Origin: Verrucomicrobiaceae bacterium
GTDB taxonomy: Bacteria > Verrucomicrobiota > Verrucomicrobiia > Verrucomicrobiales > Verrucomicrobiaceae
DNA length: 64,000 bases
Assembly (NCBI GenBank): GCA_019694165.1
Contig: JAIBCL010000006.1
Coordinates: 248,001 to 312,000, forward strand
Reading direction: 5' to 3'
A model generated the notes under the pieces. The model worked only from the letters and a program-made list of their open reading frames with translations. It made no database searches and had not been told where the DNA came from. Both the position numbers and the translations under genes were made by a program. This document shows positions 1 through 10,895 of the stretch, piece after piece. How positions within the stretch are numbered: position 1 is the stretch's first letter; each line of letters starts with the position of its first letter.

Positions 1-261
1 TTTGTGTTCGGTTTCACCGTGTACGAATCGTTCGAGTCGCAAACCGTGGCGCAGACCGGAGTGCTGGGCATGCCCAAGTCTGGCGAAAAGGTGCTCGGCG
101 GACATGCGGTGATGGCGGTTGGCTATGATCACGCTAAAAGCCGTTTCCTCGTGCGTAACTCATGGGATACCGACTGGGGAATGAATGGCTATTACACGAT
201 GCCTTACGATTATCTGGCCAGTCGCGAGCTGTCCGACGATTTTTGGACGATCCGACAGTAG
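1..261 (+). CDS. Papain-like (C1A) cysteine peptidase, C-terminal fragment
   Basis: This is the 3' end of a gene that begins before the window. The reading frame is open from base 1 and ends at a TAG. The fragment carries the second half of a papain fold. Counting from the GTG at 4, the catalytic His is in GGHAVMAVGYD (H34) and the catalytic Asn in RNSWDTDWGMNGYY (N52), which matches the family spacing. The active-site Cys and any propeptide or signal lie upstream and cannot be seen, so activity is likely but not shown. It precedes a peptidoglycan amidase on the same strand by about 60 bp, and may be co-transcribed with it. Confidence 0.85.
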   Translation, partial: FVFGFTVYESFESQTVAQTGVLGMPKSGEKVLGGHAVMAVGYDHAKSRFLVRNSWDTDWGMNGYYTMPYDYLASRELSDDFWTIRQ

Positions 262-318
262 CGACGCCAGAGTGAACCTGAGTGAACCTCAGTGACCAAC
301 AATCATACCCGAACCACC

Positions 319-1464
319 ATGATCAAGAAAGCAACTAAGAACACATCGCCAAGGAAGACCACCGCACCATTGAAGAACCAAGCTCAGAGCATGACCGTTC
401 AGCAGGCGCGCCAGCAGCTCAACATCACCGTTGATCTCATCCCGAATACCAACAGCAACCGCCCCGGCACGCCGCTTCAGGCGAAGAAGGTGACGATTCA
501 CAACACGGACAATGACTCGGCGGGCGCTGACGCTCGCGCGCACGCCAAATACATGAAGGGCACGGACGCTCAGCAGCGAAAGGTATCCTGGCACTTCACC
601 GTGGATGACGGCAGCGTGTATCAGAGCCTCCCGGTCAATGAAGTCGGCTGGCACGCAGCGACCCATGCGGGGAACACCACTTCGCTTGGCATCGAGATCT
701 GCGAGAATCAGGGCATCAACCAGACGGCAGCCAACACGCGCGCAGCTTTGCTCACAGCGCTGATGCTTTATGAACTCCACATTCCGCTTGCGGGAAACGT
801 TGTGCAACATCATGACTGGAGCGGCAAGAACTGCCCTCATATGTTGCGCGCCACCGCCGGAGGCTGGACAGCTTTTCTTGCGGAAGTGAAGGCGTTTTAC
901 GATGCCTTCAGCGCCGATGCGCCGCACAGCCACCTGGCTGCACTGAGTCACCACGCTCCCGTGCATGCATTGGATGTCGCCCCGGCTGGCAAGAGATTGA
1001 GACCTAGAGTCTCCGCCGCTGCATTCCGCTTTGGCGGCGCGGCTCACGCGGAAGGTGTTTCTGGCGTTCAATCTGACATCCTTTCCACCGAGTTCGGTGG
1101 TGGTAGCGAAGCAGGAATGCCCAGCGCTTACGGGGGTATTGTCGATCCAGACGAGCCGCAGGCTTCGCTCCCGGCACGTGTCCCTAGTTCCCAGCGTCGA
1201 GTCGTTGTCACGAATCCTGCCAATGGCCGGAGCGTCGAGTGTCTGGTTAATGATGTCGGCCCTTGGAACACCCATGACGCTTATTGGAACACTGGCAGCA
1301 GGCCCGCGGCAGAAGCACAGCACCAGAATGGCGATGTGGCGGAGAACGGCCAGGTGCCCTCGAACGAGGCAGGCATCGATCTCACCCCAGCCGCCATGCT
1401 TGCCCTCGGCGTACACGGACCGGTAAATACTCGCAAGGTCCGAGTCGATTGGGAATTTGTCTAA
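319..1464 (+). CDS. N-acetylmuramoyl-L-alanine amidase (Amidase_2/PGRP fold) with C-terminal RlpA-like region
   Basis: Predicted zinc amidase cutting the MurNAc to L-Ala bond of peptidoglycan. Counting from an alternative GTG start at 292, the Amidase_2 ligand set is visible: His in TIHNTDN (H70), His in HHDWSGKNCP (H173) and Cys in the same motif (C181). The C-terminal 140 residues contain NPANGR, NDVGPW and DLTPAAMLALGV, which resemble the double-psi beta-barrel of RlpA-type proteins, so a second peptidoglycan-binding unit is inferred. I prefer the ATG at 319 (MIKKATKN) over the GTG because neither has a clear Shine-Dalgarno. No signal peptide is evident. A DUF3616 gene follows after 18 bp. 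Confidence 0.85.
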   Translation: MIKKATKNTSPRKTTAPLKNQAQSMTVQQARQQLNITVDLIPNTNSNRPGTPLQAKKVTIHNTDNDSAGADARAHAKYMKGTDAQQRKVSWHFTVDDGSVYQSLPVNEVGWHAATHAGNTTSLGIEICENQGINQTAANTRAALLTALMLYELHIPLAGNVVQHHDWSGKNCPHMLRATAGGWTAFLAEVKAFYDAFSADAPHSHLAALSHHAPVHALDVAPAGKRLRPRVSAAAFRFGGAAHAEGVSGVQSDILSTEFGGGSEAGMPSAYGGIVDPDEPQASLPARVPSSQRRVVVTNPANGRSVECLVNDVGPWNTHDAYWNTGSRPAAEAQHQNGDVAENGQVPSNEAGIDLTPAAMLALGVHGPVNTRKVRVDWEFV

Positions 1465-1482
1465 ACTTCAACAACGACAGCC

Positions 1483-2487
1483 ATGCCCCTCACGCTCTCC
1501 GTCATTGTCCTCACCCACTTCGGTCTGCTCGATGGCTCGGCCGCCGTCGCCATTGACGACAAGTCCTTTGTCGTCGCCACCGATGAACTCAACACCCTGT
1601 TTGTCAGCCGCTTCGCCAGCGGCGGCCCCCAGCCGGTGTTCGATCTCGATCGCGATCTCCACGATTTTCCCAGCGCGAAAAAAAAGAAGGGCGGCTTCAA
1701 GGAGGCTGATCTGGAGGGTGCCGCGAAGGTGGGGGACAATTTGATTTACTGGATCGGTTCGCACTCGCGCGACGGGGACGGAGATGATTGTCCACAACGG
1801 CAGGTGTTTTTCGCCACTAAACTGAGCGAAGAGTCCGACTGTAGAAAAGCGCTTGTGAAAGAAGGAAAGGTGTACACCAACCTTCTTGCCGACATGATCG
1901 GCGACCCGAAGCTGAAAAAGTTCAAGCTTGAAGAGGCTGCGACAAAGAAACCGAAGAATCCGAATGCGTTGAACATAGAGAGCCTGTGCACAGCAGCGGA
2001 TGGCAAGACGTTGCTTATCGGCTTCCGAAGTCCAATCACGAACGGAAAGGCGTTGCTGCTGCCCCTAACGAATTCGGCGGCGATCACCAGCGAAGGCAGC
2101 CACGAAAAGGCAGTTTTCGACGACCCTGTGGAGCTTGATCTTCACGGTCTTGGGGTACGTGACATGGTTTGGCATCCGAAACTCAATGCATATCTCATCA
2201 TCGGCGGACACTATGACGAGCACCTGAATGACCCTGATGCGGCCAAGCCCAAGCTTTTTCAGTGGTCAGGCGATAAGGACAAAAAACCGAAGGAGACCGC
2301 TGTGAAGCTCGATGAACTGAATCCTGAGGCTCTTGTTCTGTTTCCTGATGATCGGGTGCTCATTCTCAGCGACGATGGCGGACTCGAGGTCACGCCCAAA
2401 ATCAAGCAAAAGGACGAATTGAAGAACAAAACGAAGCGGCAAGACGAAGTGTTCTTCCGCAGCGTGTGGTTAGACGTGACGCAATGA
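1483..2487 (+). CDS. DUF3616 domain-containing protein
   Basis: A 334-residue protein with the pattern of DUF3616 proteins: an early segment on stored or displayed state (DDKSFVVATDELN), YWIGSHSRDGDGD near residue 90, LLIGFRSP near 175, and a C-terminal GLEVTP segment. The repeating short beta strands suggest a propeller-like fold. The biochemical role of the family is not known. No signal peptide is seen. It starts 18 bp after the amidase gene, so the two probably share a transcript. Lysine-rich stretches (AKKKKGG near residue 65) are notable but unexplained. Confidence 0.65.
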   Translation: MPLTLSVIVLTHFGLLDGSAAVAIDDKSFVVATDELNTLFVSRFASGGPQPVFDLDRDLHDFPSAKKKKGGFKEADLEGAAKVGDNLIYWIGSHSRDGDGDDCPQRQVFFATKLSEESDCRKALVKEGKVYTNLLADMIGDPKLKKFKLEEAATKKPKNPNALNIESLCTAADGKTLLIGFRSPITNGKALLLPLTNSAAITSEGSHEKAVFDDPVELDLHGLGVRDMVWHPKLNAYLIIGGHYDEHLNDPDAAKPKLFQWSGDKDKKPKETAVKLDELNPEALVLFPDDRVLILSDDGGLEVTPKIKQKDELKNKTKRQDEVFFRSVWLDVTQ

Positions 2488-2656
2488 AACCCGTCCGCCT
2501 GCGCCTGGCTTGAAATGATCCTTTGCGAGCGCGCCCCACTGATAGTTCTAGCTGCCAAGCAAGCCCCAAGTTTTGGCGACTTGATCAGAGTGTCTAGCTG
2601 ACGACCACAGAACTCAGACTCAAGGCGGTGCTCGTTATGTGAACAGCCGCCTGCCG

Positions 2657-4102
<1,446 letters not shown>

Positions 4103-4121
4103 AAGAACAAATGGATGGAGA

Positions 4122-7100
4122 TCAGTCACGCGTAACCACGCGATCAAGATTGAGCAGAACCGACGCCGTGGTCGTGTAAGCGGCGAGTTCGGCGGGGTTG
4201 AGACGAGGATCGGCTTTGGAACTGCCTTGGGCGAGGAGCGCGGTGGCCTCGTCGGGTTTTGCTTTGAATTGAGCGATGCGCTTCGCAACACCGGCGACGA
4301 GCGTCTTCTGCGCAGCGGGATCGATCGCGGTGGCGGTGGCGCGTTTGTAGCCGTAGGCGATTCGTTGTTCGGGGGTGTTGCCGCCGTGAGTGATCATCTG
4401 TTCCGCAAAAGCGCGCGCGGCTTCGACGAAGGTGACTTCGTTCAGCAGCGAGAGCGCCTGGAGCGGCGTATTCGTGCGGCTGCGCTTCACAGTGCAGACT
4501 TCGCGAGTGGGCGCATCGAATAGCAGCATCGTCGGCGGCGCGGCGGTGCGTTTCCAAATCGTGTAGAAGCTGCGGCGGTAGAGTCCTTCGCCTGTGTCAG
4601 CTTTGTAGCCGCGGAGGTCGCCGTATTTGCTGGTGTCGTCCCACACGCGATCCGGCATGTAGGGCTTCACGCTTGGGCCGCCGATCGTTGGCACCAGCAG
4701 GCCGGAGATGGCGAGTGCTTGGTCACGGATCATTTCGCCGGTGAGACGGAAGCGAGGTCCGCGCGCGAGCAGGCGATTGTCGGGATCTTTTTCCAGCAGC
4801 GCGGGCGTGACCTTCGATGACTGGCGATACGCGGCGCTCATCACCATGAGCTTCTGCATCGCCTTCATGTCCCAGTCGGTCCGGACGAACTCGGTGGCGA
4901 GCCAGTCGAGCAGTTCGGGATGCACGGGATACTCCGACTGCGTGCCGAGATTCTCCGTGGACTTCGACAGACCGAAGCCAAAGAAGCGCTCCCACGCGCG
5001 GTTCACCCACACGCGGGCGACGAGCGGATTCGCGGGATCGACGAGCCACTTCGCGAGGCCGAGACGATTCTGCGGCGCGCCTTTCGGCATTGGCGGCAGC
5101 ACGGCGGGCGTGATCATCGTCACTTTCTCGGCGGGTTTGTCGTACTCGCCGCGATTGAGCACAAAGGCGTCGCGCACGGGACCTTCCTTCATCACCATCA
5201 CGGTGGGAATGAGGCGGTTGAATTTGTCGAGTTCAGCCTTGGCCGCGGCAAGCGCGTAATCGGCATCGCGCAGTGGACCATCGACGCTGCTGCGGAAAAA
5301 TTTCTCCAGCTCTTCGCGCTGCTTAGGCGTGCGGTTCTCCGTCGGCGTCTTCATGATGGCGAGCACGGCTGCGGGCGGGCCGCCGTGTCCTTCGAGGCTG
5401 ACGAGCGCCGGCTCATCGTCCGTCGATGACAAACGGAAGCGGCCGATGTTATGCCCGGTGAATTTCGACTGATGCGTGAGTTTCACGGTGAGCGTCGCGC
5501 CCGCAGGCACCTTCACGGCTTTCTCCGCGATGAACATCGCCTTGCGGTCGGTCTTCTTCTTGGGGTCGTTGCCGTCGATGGCCCAGCCGTTCTTCGGATC
5601 CTTGTCGAGCAGGAGCTTCACGTCGTAGCCCTTCTGCGAATAGTCGGCCTCAGCGCGGGCGAAGGTGATTTTCTCCGGCTTCCGCAAACTTGGCGCGCTG
5701 ATCTCCGCCTCGATGCCGGTGAGCACGTAGTTGCCATTGAAAGCGCGGCCGAGGCTCTGAGCGGGCAGCGAGGGATCGGTGAACGTCTCCAGCAGCAAGC
5801 CGGTGAAAACGCCTTCACGCAGCGGCGCGGTCGCGGTGTAGGTGTCAAAGTCGGGATTGCGCCCGCCGATGATCCATGAGCCATCCGGCAGCTTCTTGGG
5901 CGATGCCTTGCCCTCGGACGTCACGGTGACGACGGCTAGCGGATCCCACATTTCACGCTTCGCCGCCTCGGGGCTTTCCATGTCGGCTTCCCAGCTCGCG
6001 ACGAGATTCGGGAGCTGCAGCTCGATCTCGGTCACCTTTGCCTTTGCCTGATCGATCTTCTTTTTGATCACGGCGAGTTCCTTCTCGTCATCCTGATCGG
6101 GAACCTCGATCACCGGCTCCGAATTGCCGCCACTGCGATTCGATGCGCCCTGGATGGTGCCACTCTCGGGCACGTTGTTAAAGAAGGCGAAGAGCGAGTA
6201 GAAGTCCTTCTGCGTAAACGGATCATACTTGTGATCGTGGCAGCGGCAGCAGTTCAGCGTGAGACCGAGCCAGGTGTAGCTCATCGTCTCCACGCGATCG
6301 ATGTTGTTCTCCACGCGCCACTCTTCGGCGATGATGCCGCCTTCGCCATTCAGCCGGTGATTGCGATTGAATCCGGTCGCCACGATTTGATCGCGTTTCG
6401 CATTGGGCAAGAGATCACCGCCGATCTGCTCGATGGTGAACTGGTCGAAGCGCTTGTTGTCATTGAACGCCTTGATCACCCAGTCGCGCCACGGCCACAT
6501 CGCGCGGCTGCTGTCGGTCTGGAAGCCATGGCTGTCGGCGTAGCGCGCGAAGTCGAGCCACTGCATGGCCATGCGCTCGCCGTAGTGCGGCGACTTCAAG
6601 AGGCGATCGACAACTTTTTCGTAGGCGCGGTCGGACTTGTCGAACGAGTCTGACGCTTCCTTCACGAAGGCTTCAACTTCCTCCGCCGTCGGCGGCAGCC
6701 CGGTGAGATCAAGGCTCACGCGGCGGATCAAGGTGGCCGCATCAGCCTGCGGCGAGGGTTGGAGGTTTTCCTTGGCCAGCTTCGCCGCAATGAATGCGTC
6801 GATGGGATTGCGGGACGCCGCCCAATTTGAAATCTGAAATTTGAAATCTGAAATTTGCGGCACCGCCGCTCGCACCGGCGGGATGAACGCCCAGTGCCCC
6901 TGATACTCCGCCCCTTCGCTGATCCACTGCCGTAGCGTTGCTTTCTCCTCGCTCGTCAGCGGCTTGCCGCTCTTTTCCGGCGGCATCACGTCGTCATCGT
7001 CATGCGGAAGTTCGATGCGCGCCACGAGCTGGCTTTTCTCCGGCTTGCCCGGCATGATGGCGCAGTCGCCGGACTTTGCCGGCTTCAGCGCGCTTTCGCG

Positions 7101-7280
7101 CAGATCGAGCCTCAAGTCGCCCTTGCGCTTGTTCGCGTCAGCACCGTGGCAGTTGAAGCACTTGTCCGTGAGGATGGGGCGCACGTCGCGGTTGTATTGC
7201 AGCTTGCCGGCGGCGTGAACTTGCACGGTGGCGGCCAGAGCGAGCGGCAGAATCATCAGGCGGATGGAGCAGGCGGTCAT
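4122..7280 (-). CDS. PSD1 / planctomycete cytochrome C, DUF1549, DUF1553 protein
   Basis: A large exported protein of 1052 residues. The start is the ATG at 7280, giving a signal peptide (MTACSIRLMILPLALAATVQVHA). Next comes the PSCyt1 haem-binding motif C-F-N-C-H (C41, C44, H45), then a DUF1549 domain (QWLDFARYADSHGFQTD, CCRCHDHKYDPF), a central carbohydrate-binding-like region, and a C-terminal DUF1553 domain (RVWVNRAWERFFGFGL, TPLQALSLLNEVTFVEAAR). The architecture is the standard PVC form. A role in periplasmic redox or polymer breakdown is inferred from family context only. It is the first gene of an operon with DUF1501. Confidence 0.95.
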   Translation of the reverse strand: MTACSIRLMILPLALAATVQVHAAGKLQYNRDVRPILTDKCFNCHGADANKRKGDLRLDLRESALKPAKSGDCAIMPGKPEKSQLVARIELPHDDDDVMPPEKSGKPLTSEEKATLRQWISEGAEYQGHWAFIPPVRAAVPQISDFKFQISNWAASRNPIDAFIAAKLAKENLQPSPQADAATLIRRVSLDLTGLPPTAEEVEAFVKEASDSFDKSDRAYEKVVDRLLKSPHYGERMAMQWLDFARYADSHGFQTDSSRAMWPWRDWVIKAFNDNKRFDQFTIEQIGGDLLPNAKRDQIVATGFNRNHRLNGEGGIIAEEWRVENNIDRVETMSYTWLGLTLNCCRCHDHKYDPFTQKDFYSLFAFFNNVPESGTIQGASNRSGGNSEPVIEVPDQDDEKELAVIKKKIDQAKAKVTEIELQLPNLVASWEADMESPEAAKREMWDPLAVVTVTSEGKASPKKLPDGSWIIGGRNPDFDTYTATAPLREGVFTGLLLETFTDPSLPAQSLGRAFNGNYVLTGIEAEISAPSLRKPEKITFARAEADYSQKGYDVKLLLDKDPKNGWAIDGNDPKKKTDRKAMFIAEKAVKVPAGATLTVKLTHQSKFTGHNIGRFRLSSTDDEPALVSLEGHGGPPAAVLAIMKTPTENRTPKQREELEKFFRSSVDGPLRDADYALAAAKAELDKFNRLIPTVMVMKEGPVRDAFVLNRGEYDKPAEKVTMITPAVLPPMPKGAPQNRLGLAKWLVDPANPLVARVWVNRAWERFFGFGLSKSTENLGTQSEYPVHPELLDWLATEFVRTDWDMKAMQKLMVMSAAYRQSSKVTPALLEKDPDNRLLARGPRFRLTGEMIRDQALAISGLLVPTIGGPSVKPYMPDRVWDDTSKYGDLRGYKADTGEGLYRRSFYTIWKRTAAPPTMLLFDAPTREVCTVKRSRTNTPLQALSLLNEVTFVEAARAFAEQMITHGGNTPEQRIAYGYKRATATAIDPAAQKTLVAGVAKRIAQFKAKPDEATALLAQGSSKADPRLNPAELAAYTTTASVLLNLDRVVTRD

Positions 7281-7579
7281 AAGATGAAGAAGCGTTGCGT
7301 GCGATGAGTGTGGGCCATTCCGCGGCACGGTGCAAAACCGGACACGCGATCCAGACCACGCCGACAAGAACGACCAGCGCTCCCGATTCTAGTCAGCCAG
7401 CGCATGGAAAGACACACGAAAGCCAGAATCGGACAAGTCCGCTACACGCGGCACCGTAGCGGAACTCGCCAGAGTTCCAATGCGAGCGCCCTGAGCGATC
7501 CCTCTACCTGAGACCGCCCGGCGGAAGTCTGGCGATGTCCGCTACGCGAATTGATGCGCGCATTTCACGCAGCCAGGCG
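7281..7579. other. Intergenic stretch with short hairpins
   Basis: No convincing gene lies in these 299 bp. It holds two adjoining short hairpins: CCGCTAC at 7439-7445 pairs with GTAGCGG at 7456-7462, and GGAACTC at 7461-7467 pairs with GAGTTCC at 7472-7478. A similar GTAGCGG-plus-hairpin arrangement occurs near 24595, so this may be a dispersed repeat. The remaining sequence shows no clear promoter. Confidence 0.4.
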
Positions 7580-7924
7580 TCACTTGTTCTTCTTCGTCTT
7601 GTCCTTGCCGGAGTGAAGCTGGGCGATGGCTGCATTGATCTTCTGGGTCATCTTCGATTTGTCGCCGGTCTTGAGGGCGGCGATGGCGGCTTTCACGCAT
7701 TCCATCGCCTCGCCCCGATCGCCCCGCTTGTCGCCTTTGTTAGCGTCGGCGATGGCGTTCCGCGCCGACACCAGCATCGGCATCGGATCGCTGGCCTTTT
7801 TCGCGCCTTGGAGGAATTCGATGGCGTTGTCGAGCTTCTTCGCGGCGAAGGCGGGCGCGGGGCCGACTCCGAGGGCGAGCAGGGCGCAGATGATGGTGCG
7901 AATGATGGAATGACGCGCTTTCAT
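7580..7924 (-). CDS. Small secreted Lys-rich protein of unknown function
   Basis: A 114-residue protein starting at the ATG at 7924. It has a signal peptide (MKARHSIIRTIICALLALGVGPAPAFA), followed by a helical, Lys- and Ala-rich domain: KKLDNAIEFLQGAKKASDP, then AMECVKAAIAALKTGD, then a basic tail KDKTKKNK. The repeated helix-turn pattern recalls a small two- to four-helix bundle. I recognise no family. A longer in-frame start at 8059 would add 45 residues with no signal-like character and is less likely. It stands alone between two larger transcription units. Confidence 0.7.
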   Translation of the reverse strand: MKARHSIIRTIICALLALGVGPAPAFAAKKLDNAIEFLQGAKKASDPMPMLVSARNAIADANKGDKRGDRGEAMECVKAAIAALKTGDKSKMTQKINAAIAQLHSGKDKTKKNK

Positions 7925-8163
7925 GATGATGGTTACGGTGACGGTGAGTTTGGATGTTTGGCGGAGCGCAGTGCTCCGTTCACCCGTACATGCACCGTCT
8001 CTCTCTCGCTTCGGCAAAAAAGGCGAGAAAAATGAGCCAGTCAAAAAACGCATGCTCATTCTCCTGCCGTCATTCTCCTGTCAATTGAACGACACAATGA
8101 CAGACGAATGGCGGCAGGAAATTGAGTTTGAAAGAGTTTGGCAACGGCGTCGATTTGACAGCC

Positions 8164-10182
8164 TCATTTCACGCTGGCTCCGATCCCCGCGGGCGCATCC
8201 TTCGGATCGCCGCCGATGAAGTTCGGGCCGGTCTGTTCGATGGCCCCGTAAAGATCGCGCGTGTTTGCGTCCGGCCCCTGGTTGCCGGCGATGATGCAGC
8301 GCTCCAAGCTCACGGTGCCCGCGTGAATGTGAAGCGCGCCGCCGCTCTTTTCCGTCACCATGTCTCCCTTGCGCTGACGTTTCGCTTCCGGCTGCCAGAT
8401 GTTGCCGCTGAGCGTGCAGCGCGCGAGGTGAATGCGGGCGCCCGAAGCCTGCTGAGAAACATTGATCGCGCTGCCGCCATTGCCTGCGGCGCGATTGCCG
8501 GTGAAAAGGCAGTCCTCCATGTCCACGCGCGTCTTGGCGCCGTCGATGTGGACAGCGCCGCCGAGCATGTTCGTGAGGTTGTGTTCAAACACGCATCGCT
8601 TCAGCGTCAGACTTCCCTGGCTGGCGATCGCGCCGCCGTTTCCACCGCCGCCGTTGTTGATGAACTTGCAATCGACGGCTTCAAGCGTCCCGCTGTTGTC
8701 GATGGCACCCACGCTGCCTCGCAGACGAGCATTCTCCGCATCGCCGCTCATCGTGACGTTTCGCAGACTGAGCCTGGCATTCTCAGAAACAAAGAACGCG
8801 CGGTCGATGTCGGGACCATTGTGAATCTCCGTCTCCGCGCCTTCGATGGCGACGCTCTTGGTGATCTTGATGGCACCGAGCGCATCCGACAGAACGACCT
8901 TGCCTGCCTGCGAAAAACGGATGCATCCATTCTCCGGCGCGTCGCGCAGCGCCTCACGCAGCGAAACACCGGAGCCGCTCGTGCCAACGGGATCGAGTTC
9001 ATCTTTCAGCGTCGTCACCGTGATGAGACTGCTTGTTCGATTCCCAAACGTCATCGCACCAAATGCCAGCGCAACGATCGCACTTACAGCGAGCAGTGCG
9101 ATGATCGGCTTCAGCGGAATCGAGCGCGATTTCGGTGATGAGATCGGATTCGAGTTCCGAGAACCCACGGGCGCACCGTGCAGCCAGCTCTCCAAATCAT
9201 CGGCGAATTCAGCCGCCGTTGCCTGACGCGTGGCTGGTTCCTTCGACATCGACTTCATCACGATGGCCGCCAGCGGCGCAGGCACTTTGTTTGGCAGCGC
9301 CGGCACGGATGACTCGGCCACTTGCTTCAGCAGCTCGATCAAATCTTCCGCCGCAAACGCGCGCCGGCCAGCCAGCAGCTCATAGAGCATCGCGCCGAGG
9401 CTGTAGATGTCCGTGGCGGGCGTGAGTTCGCGATTTCCACCGCGCGCCTGCTCGGGACTCATGTAATGCGGCGTGCCCATTACCGTGCCGGTCATCGTCA
9501 GGCCCGAGTCCACTCCCATTTTCCGCGCGAGGCCGAAGTCCGTGATCTGCGGTTCGCCCGCACCATCGATCAGTACATTCGCAGGCTTCAGATCGCGATG
9601 CAGAATGCCCGCCGTGTGCGCGTGATGCACGGCGCGCGCGACTTTGATCATCAGCGCCACCGCCTTGCGCGCATCGTTTTGATACTCCGCGATGCGAAAC
9701 TGCAACGTGCCGCCCTTCACGAGCTTCATGCTGTAATACCACTGCCCCTCATGCACGCCGACTTCGTAGATCGGCAGGATGTTCGGATGATCCAGCGACG
9801 CCGCTGCAGTCGCCTCGGCGCGCAGACGCTGCACGCCTTCGTCGCCAGCCACCATTGGTGTATCGCGCAACATTTTGACCGCGACCACGCGATCCAGCGA
9901 CATCTGCCGCGCGCGAAACACCACGCCCATCGCGCCGCGCGCGATCTCATCCAGCAACACGTAATCGCCAAAGTAGCCCACCTTGTCACCCGGTGCCGCT
10001 GAAGGCGGCTCATCGGCGATCTCCTCCGGCGGCTGCTTCAGCATCTCGCGCAACCGCAGCAGCAGCGACTCATCGTCCTGGCAGCTCTGCATCAGAAAGC
10101 GCTCGCGCTCGTCATCGTCCGTGATGCGCATGGCGGCGAGGAAGATGTCTTTCTGCCGGGTGATGTCGGAGGAGGTGCTCAT
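8164..10182 (-). CDS. Ser/Thr protein kinase fused to an extracytoplasmic CSLREA/beta-helix region
   Basis: A 672-residue transmembrane kinase. The cytoplasmic Hanks-type domain spans about residues 72-335, with the Gly loop IARGAMGVV, catalytic Lys in VAVK (K103), HRDLKPAN (H195-N202), DFGLA (215-219) and GTPHYMSPEQARG. One membrane segment lies near 358-380. Outside is a CSLREA-like stretch (VTTLKDELDP ... GVSLREALRDA, with Val at the usual Cys), followed by a right-handed beta-helix of GGAI-type turns (NGGAIASQGSLTLKRCVFEHN). The external part could sense or bind polymer. The adjoining ECF sigma gene, 58 bp upstream on the same strand, suggests a shared signalling unit. An N-terminal DDERERFL segment of about 70 residues precedes the kinase domain. 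Confidence 0.93.
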   Translation of the reverse strand: MSTSSDITRQKDIFLAAMRITDDDERERFLMQSCQDDESLLLRLREMLKQPPEEIADEPPSAAPGDKVGYFGDYVLLDEIARGAMGVVFRARQMSLDRVVAVKMLRDTPMVAGDEGVQRLRAEATAAASLDHPNILPIYEVGVHEGQWYYSMKLVKGGTLQFRIAEYQNDARKAVALMIKVARAVHHAHTAGILHRDLKPANVLIDGAGEPQITDFGLARKMGVDSGLTMTGTVMGTPHYMSPEQARGGNRELTPATDIYSLGAMLYELLAGRRAFAAEDLIELLKQVAESSVPALPNKVPAPLAAIVMKSMSKEPATRQATAAEFADDLESWLHGAPVGSRNSNPISSPKSRSIPLKPIIALLAVSAIVALAFGAMTFGNRTSSLITVTTLKDELDPVGTSGSGVSLREALRDAPENGCIRFSQAGKVVLSDALGAIKITKSVAIEGAETEIHNGPDIDRAFFVSENARLSLRNVTMSGDAENARLRGSVGAIDNSGTLEAVDCKFINNGGGGNGGAIASQGSLTLKRCVFEHNLTNMLGGAVHIDGAKTRVDMEDCLFTGNRAAGNGGSAINVSQQASGARIHLARCTLSGNIWQPEAKRQRKGDMVTEKSGGALHIHAGTVSLERCIIAGNQGPDANTRDLYGAIEQTGPNFIGGDPKDAPAGIGASVK

Positions 10183-10240
10183 AAGCTGTTTGCACTCACG
10201 TCATGCACCGTTCGTCACGCATTCCGGCAAAAAGATCTCA

Positions 10241-10771
10241 TCACTCAATCTCCGTCTTCAACCACGCCCGGGCGAAGACCCACAGCCGGTTCAGTTCACG
10301 CTCCGGCACACCCGTGACATCCGCGATCTCGCTCCACTTCAATCCCGCAAACCAGCGCAGGTTCACGATCTCGGCCACCAGCGGTTCCGCCGCAGCCAGA
10401 CGCGTGAGCGCTTCATCCAGCGATTCAATCTGCTCATCCGGCACCGGCGCAGCGACGGGAAGCTCCTCCGCCGACACATGCTCGTGCGCGCCACCTCGTT
10501 TCAGACGCTGTTTGTCGCGATACCGGTTCAGCAAGATCCGCCGCATCGCCTGCGCCGCCGCGCCGAAGAAATGCCGCCGACTCTCCCACTTCGATTCGTC
10601 GTCCTTCGACACCTTCAGCCACGCCTCATGCACGAGGGCCGTCGCCGTCAAAGTCTGCAACCCCTCCCGCGCCACCATCCCCCGCGCCAGCTTGCGCAGA
10701 TCATCATAAACCTCCGGAAGCAGCGCGATTGCACTGACATCGGATCGAGCTGGCTGACGTTCTTGCTCCAC
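10241..10771 (-). CDS. ECF-type RNA polymerase sigma factor (PF07638/TIGR02999-like)
   Basis: A 176-residue sigma factor of the type common in Planctomycetes, Acidobacteria and Verrucomicrobia. It shows LPEVYDDLRKLARGMV, TLTATALVHEAWLKV and RRHFFGAAAQAMRRILLNRYRDKQRLKRGG (region 2), and LVAEIVNLRWFAGLKWSEIADVTGVPERELNRLW (region 4). The frame starts with GTG at 10771. A nearby ATG at 10773 is out of frame. It lies upstream of, and on the same strand as, the Ser/Thr kinase with the beta-helix exterior, a pairing typical for this sigma group. Regulation by that kinase is an inference. Confidence 0.92.
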   Translation of the reverse strand: MEQERQPARSDVSAIALLPEVYDDLRKLARGMVAREGLQTLTATALVHEAWLKVSKDDESKWESRRHFFGAAAQAMRRILLNRYRDKQRLKRGGAHEHVSAEELPVAAPVPDEQIESLDEALTRLAAAEPLVAEIVNLRWFAGLKWSEIADVTGVPERELNRLWVFARAWLKTEIE

Positions 10772-10895
10772 ATGGCGAGAGTCAGTCAGTGCCGGCGATT
10801 GTCAATTTGCGCCCGCTCTGCAAAAGCGCCCCAATTCGTCATTTGTCATTCGTCACTCATCGACATTTCCGCTCCCCGTGCTCTGTATTCTCCGC

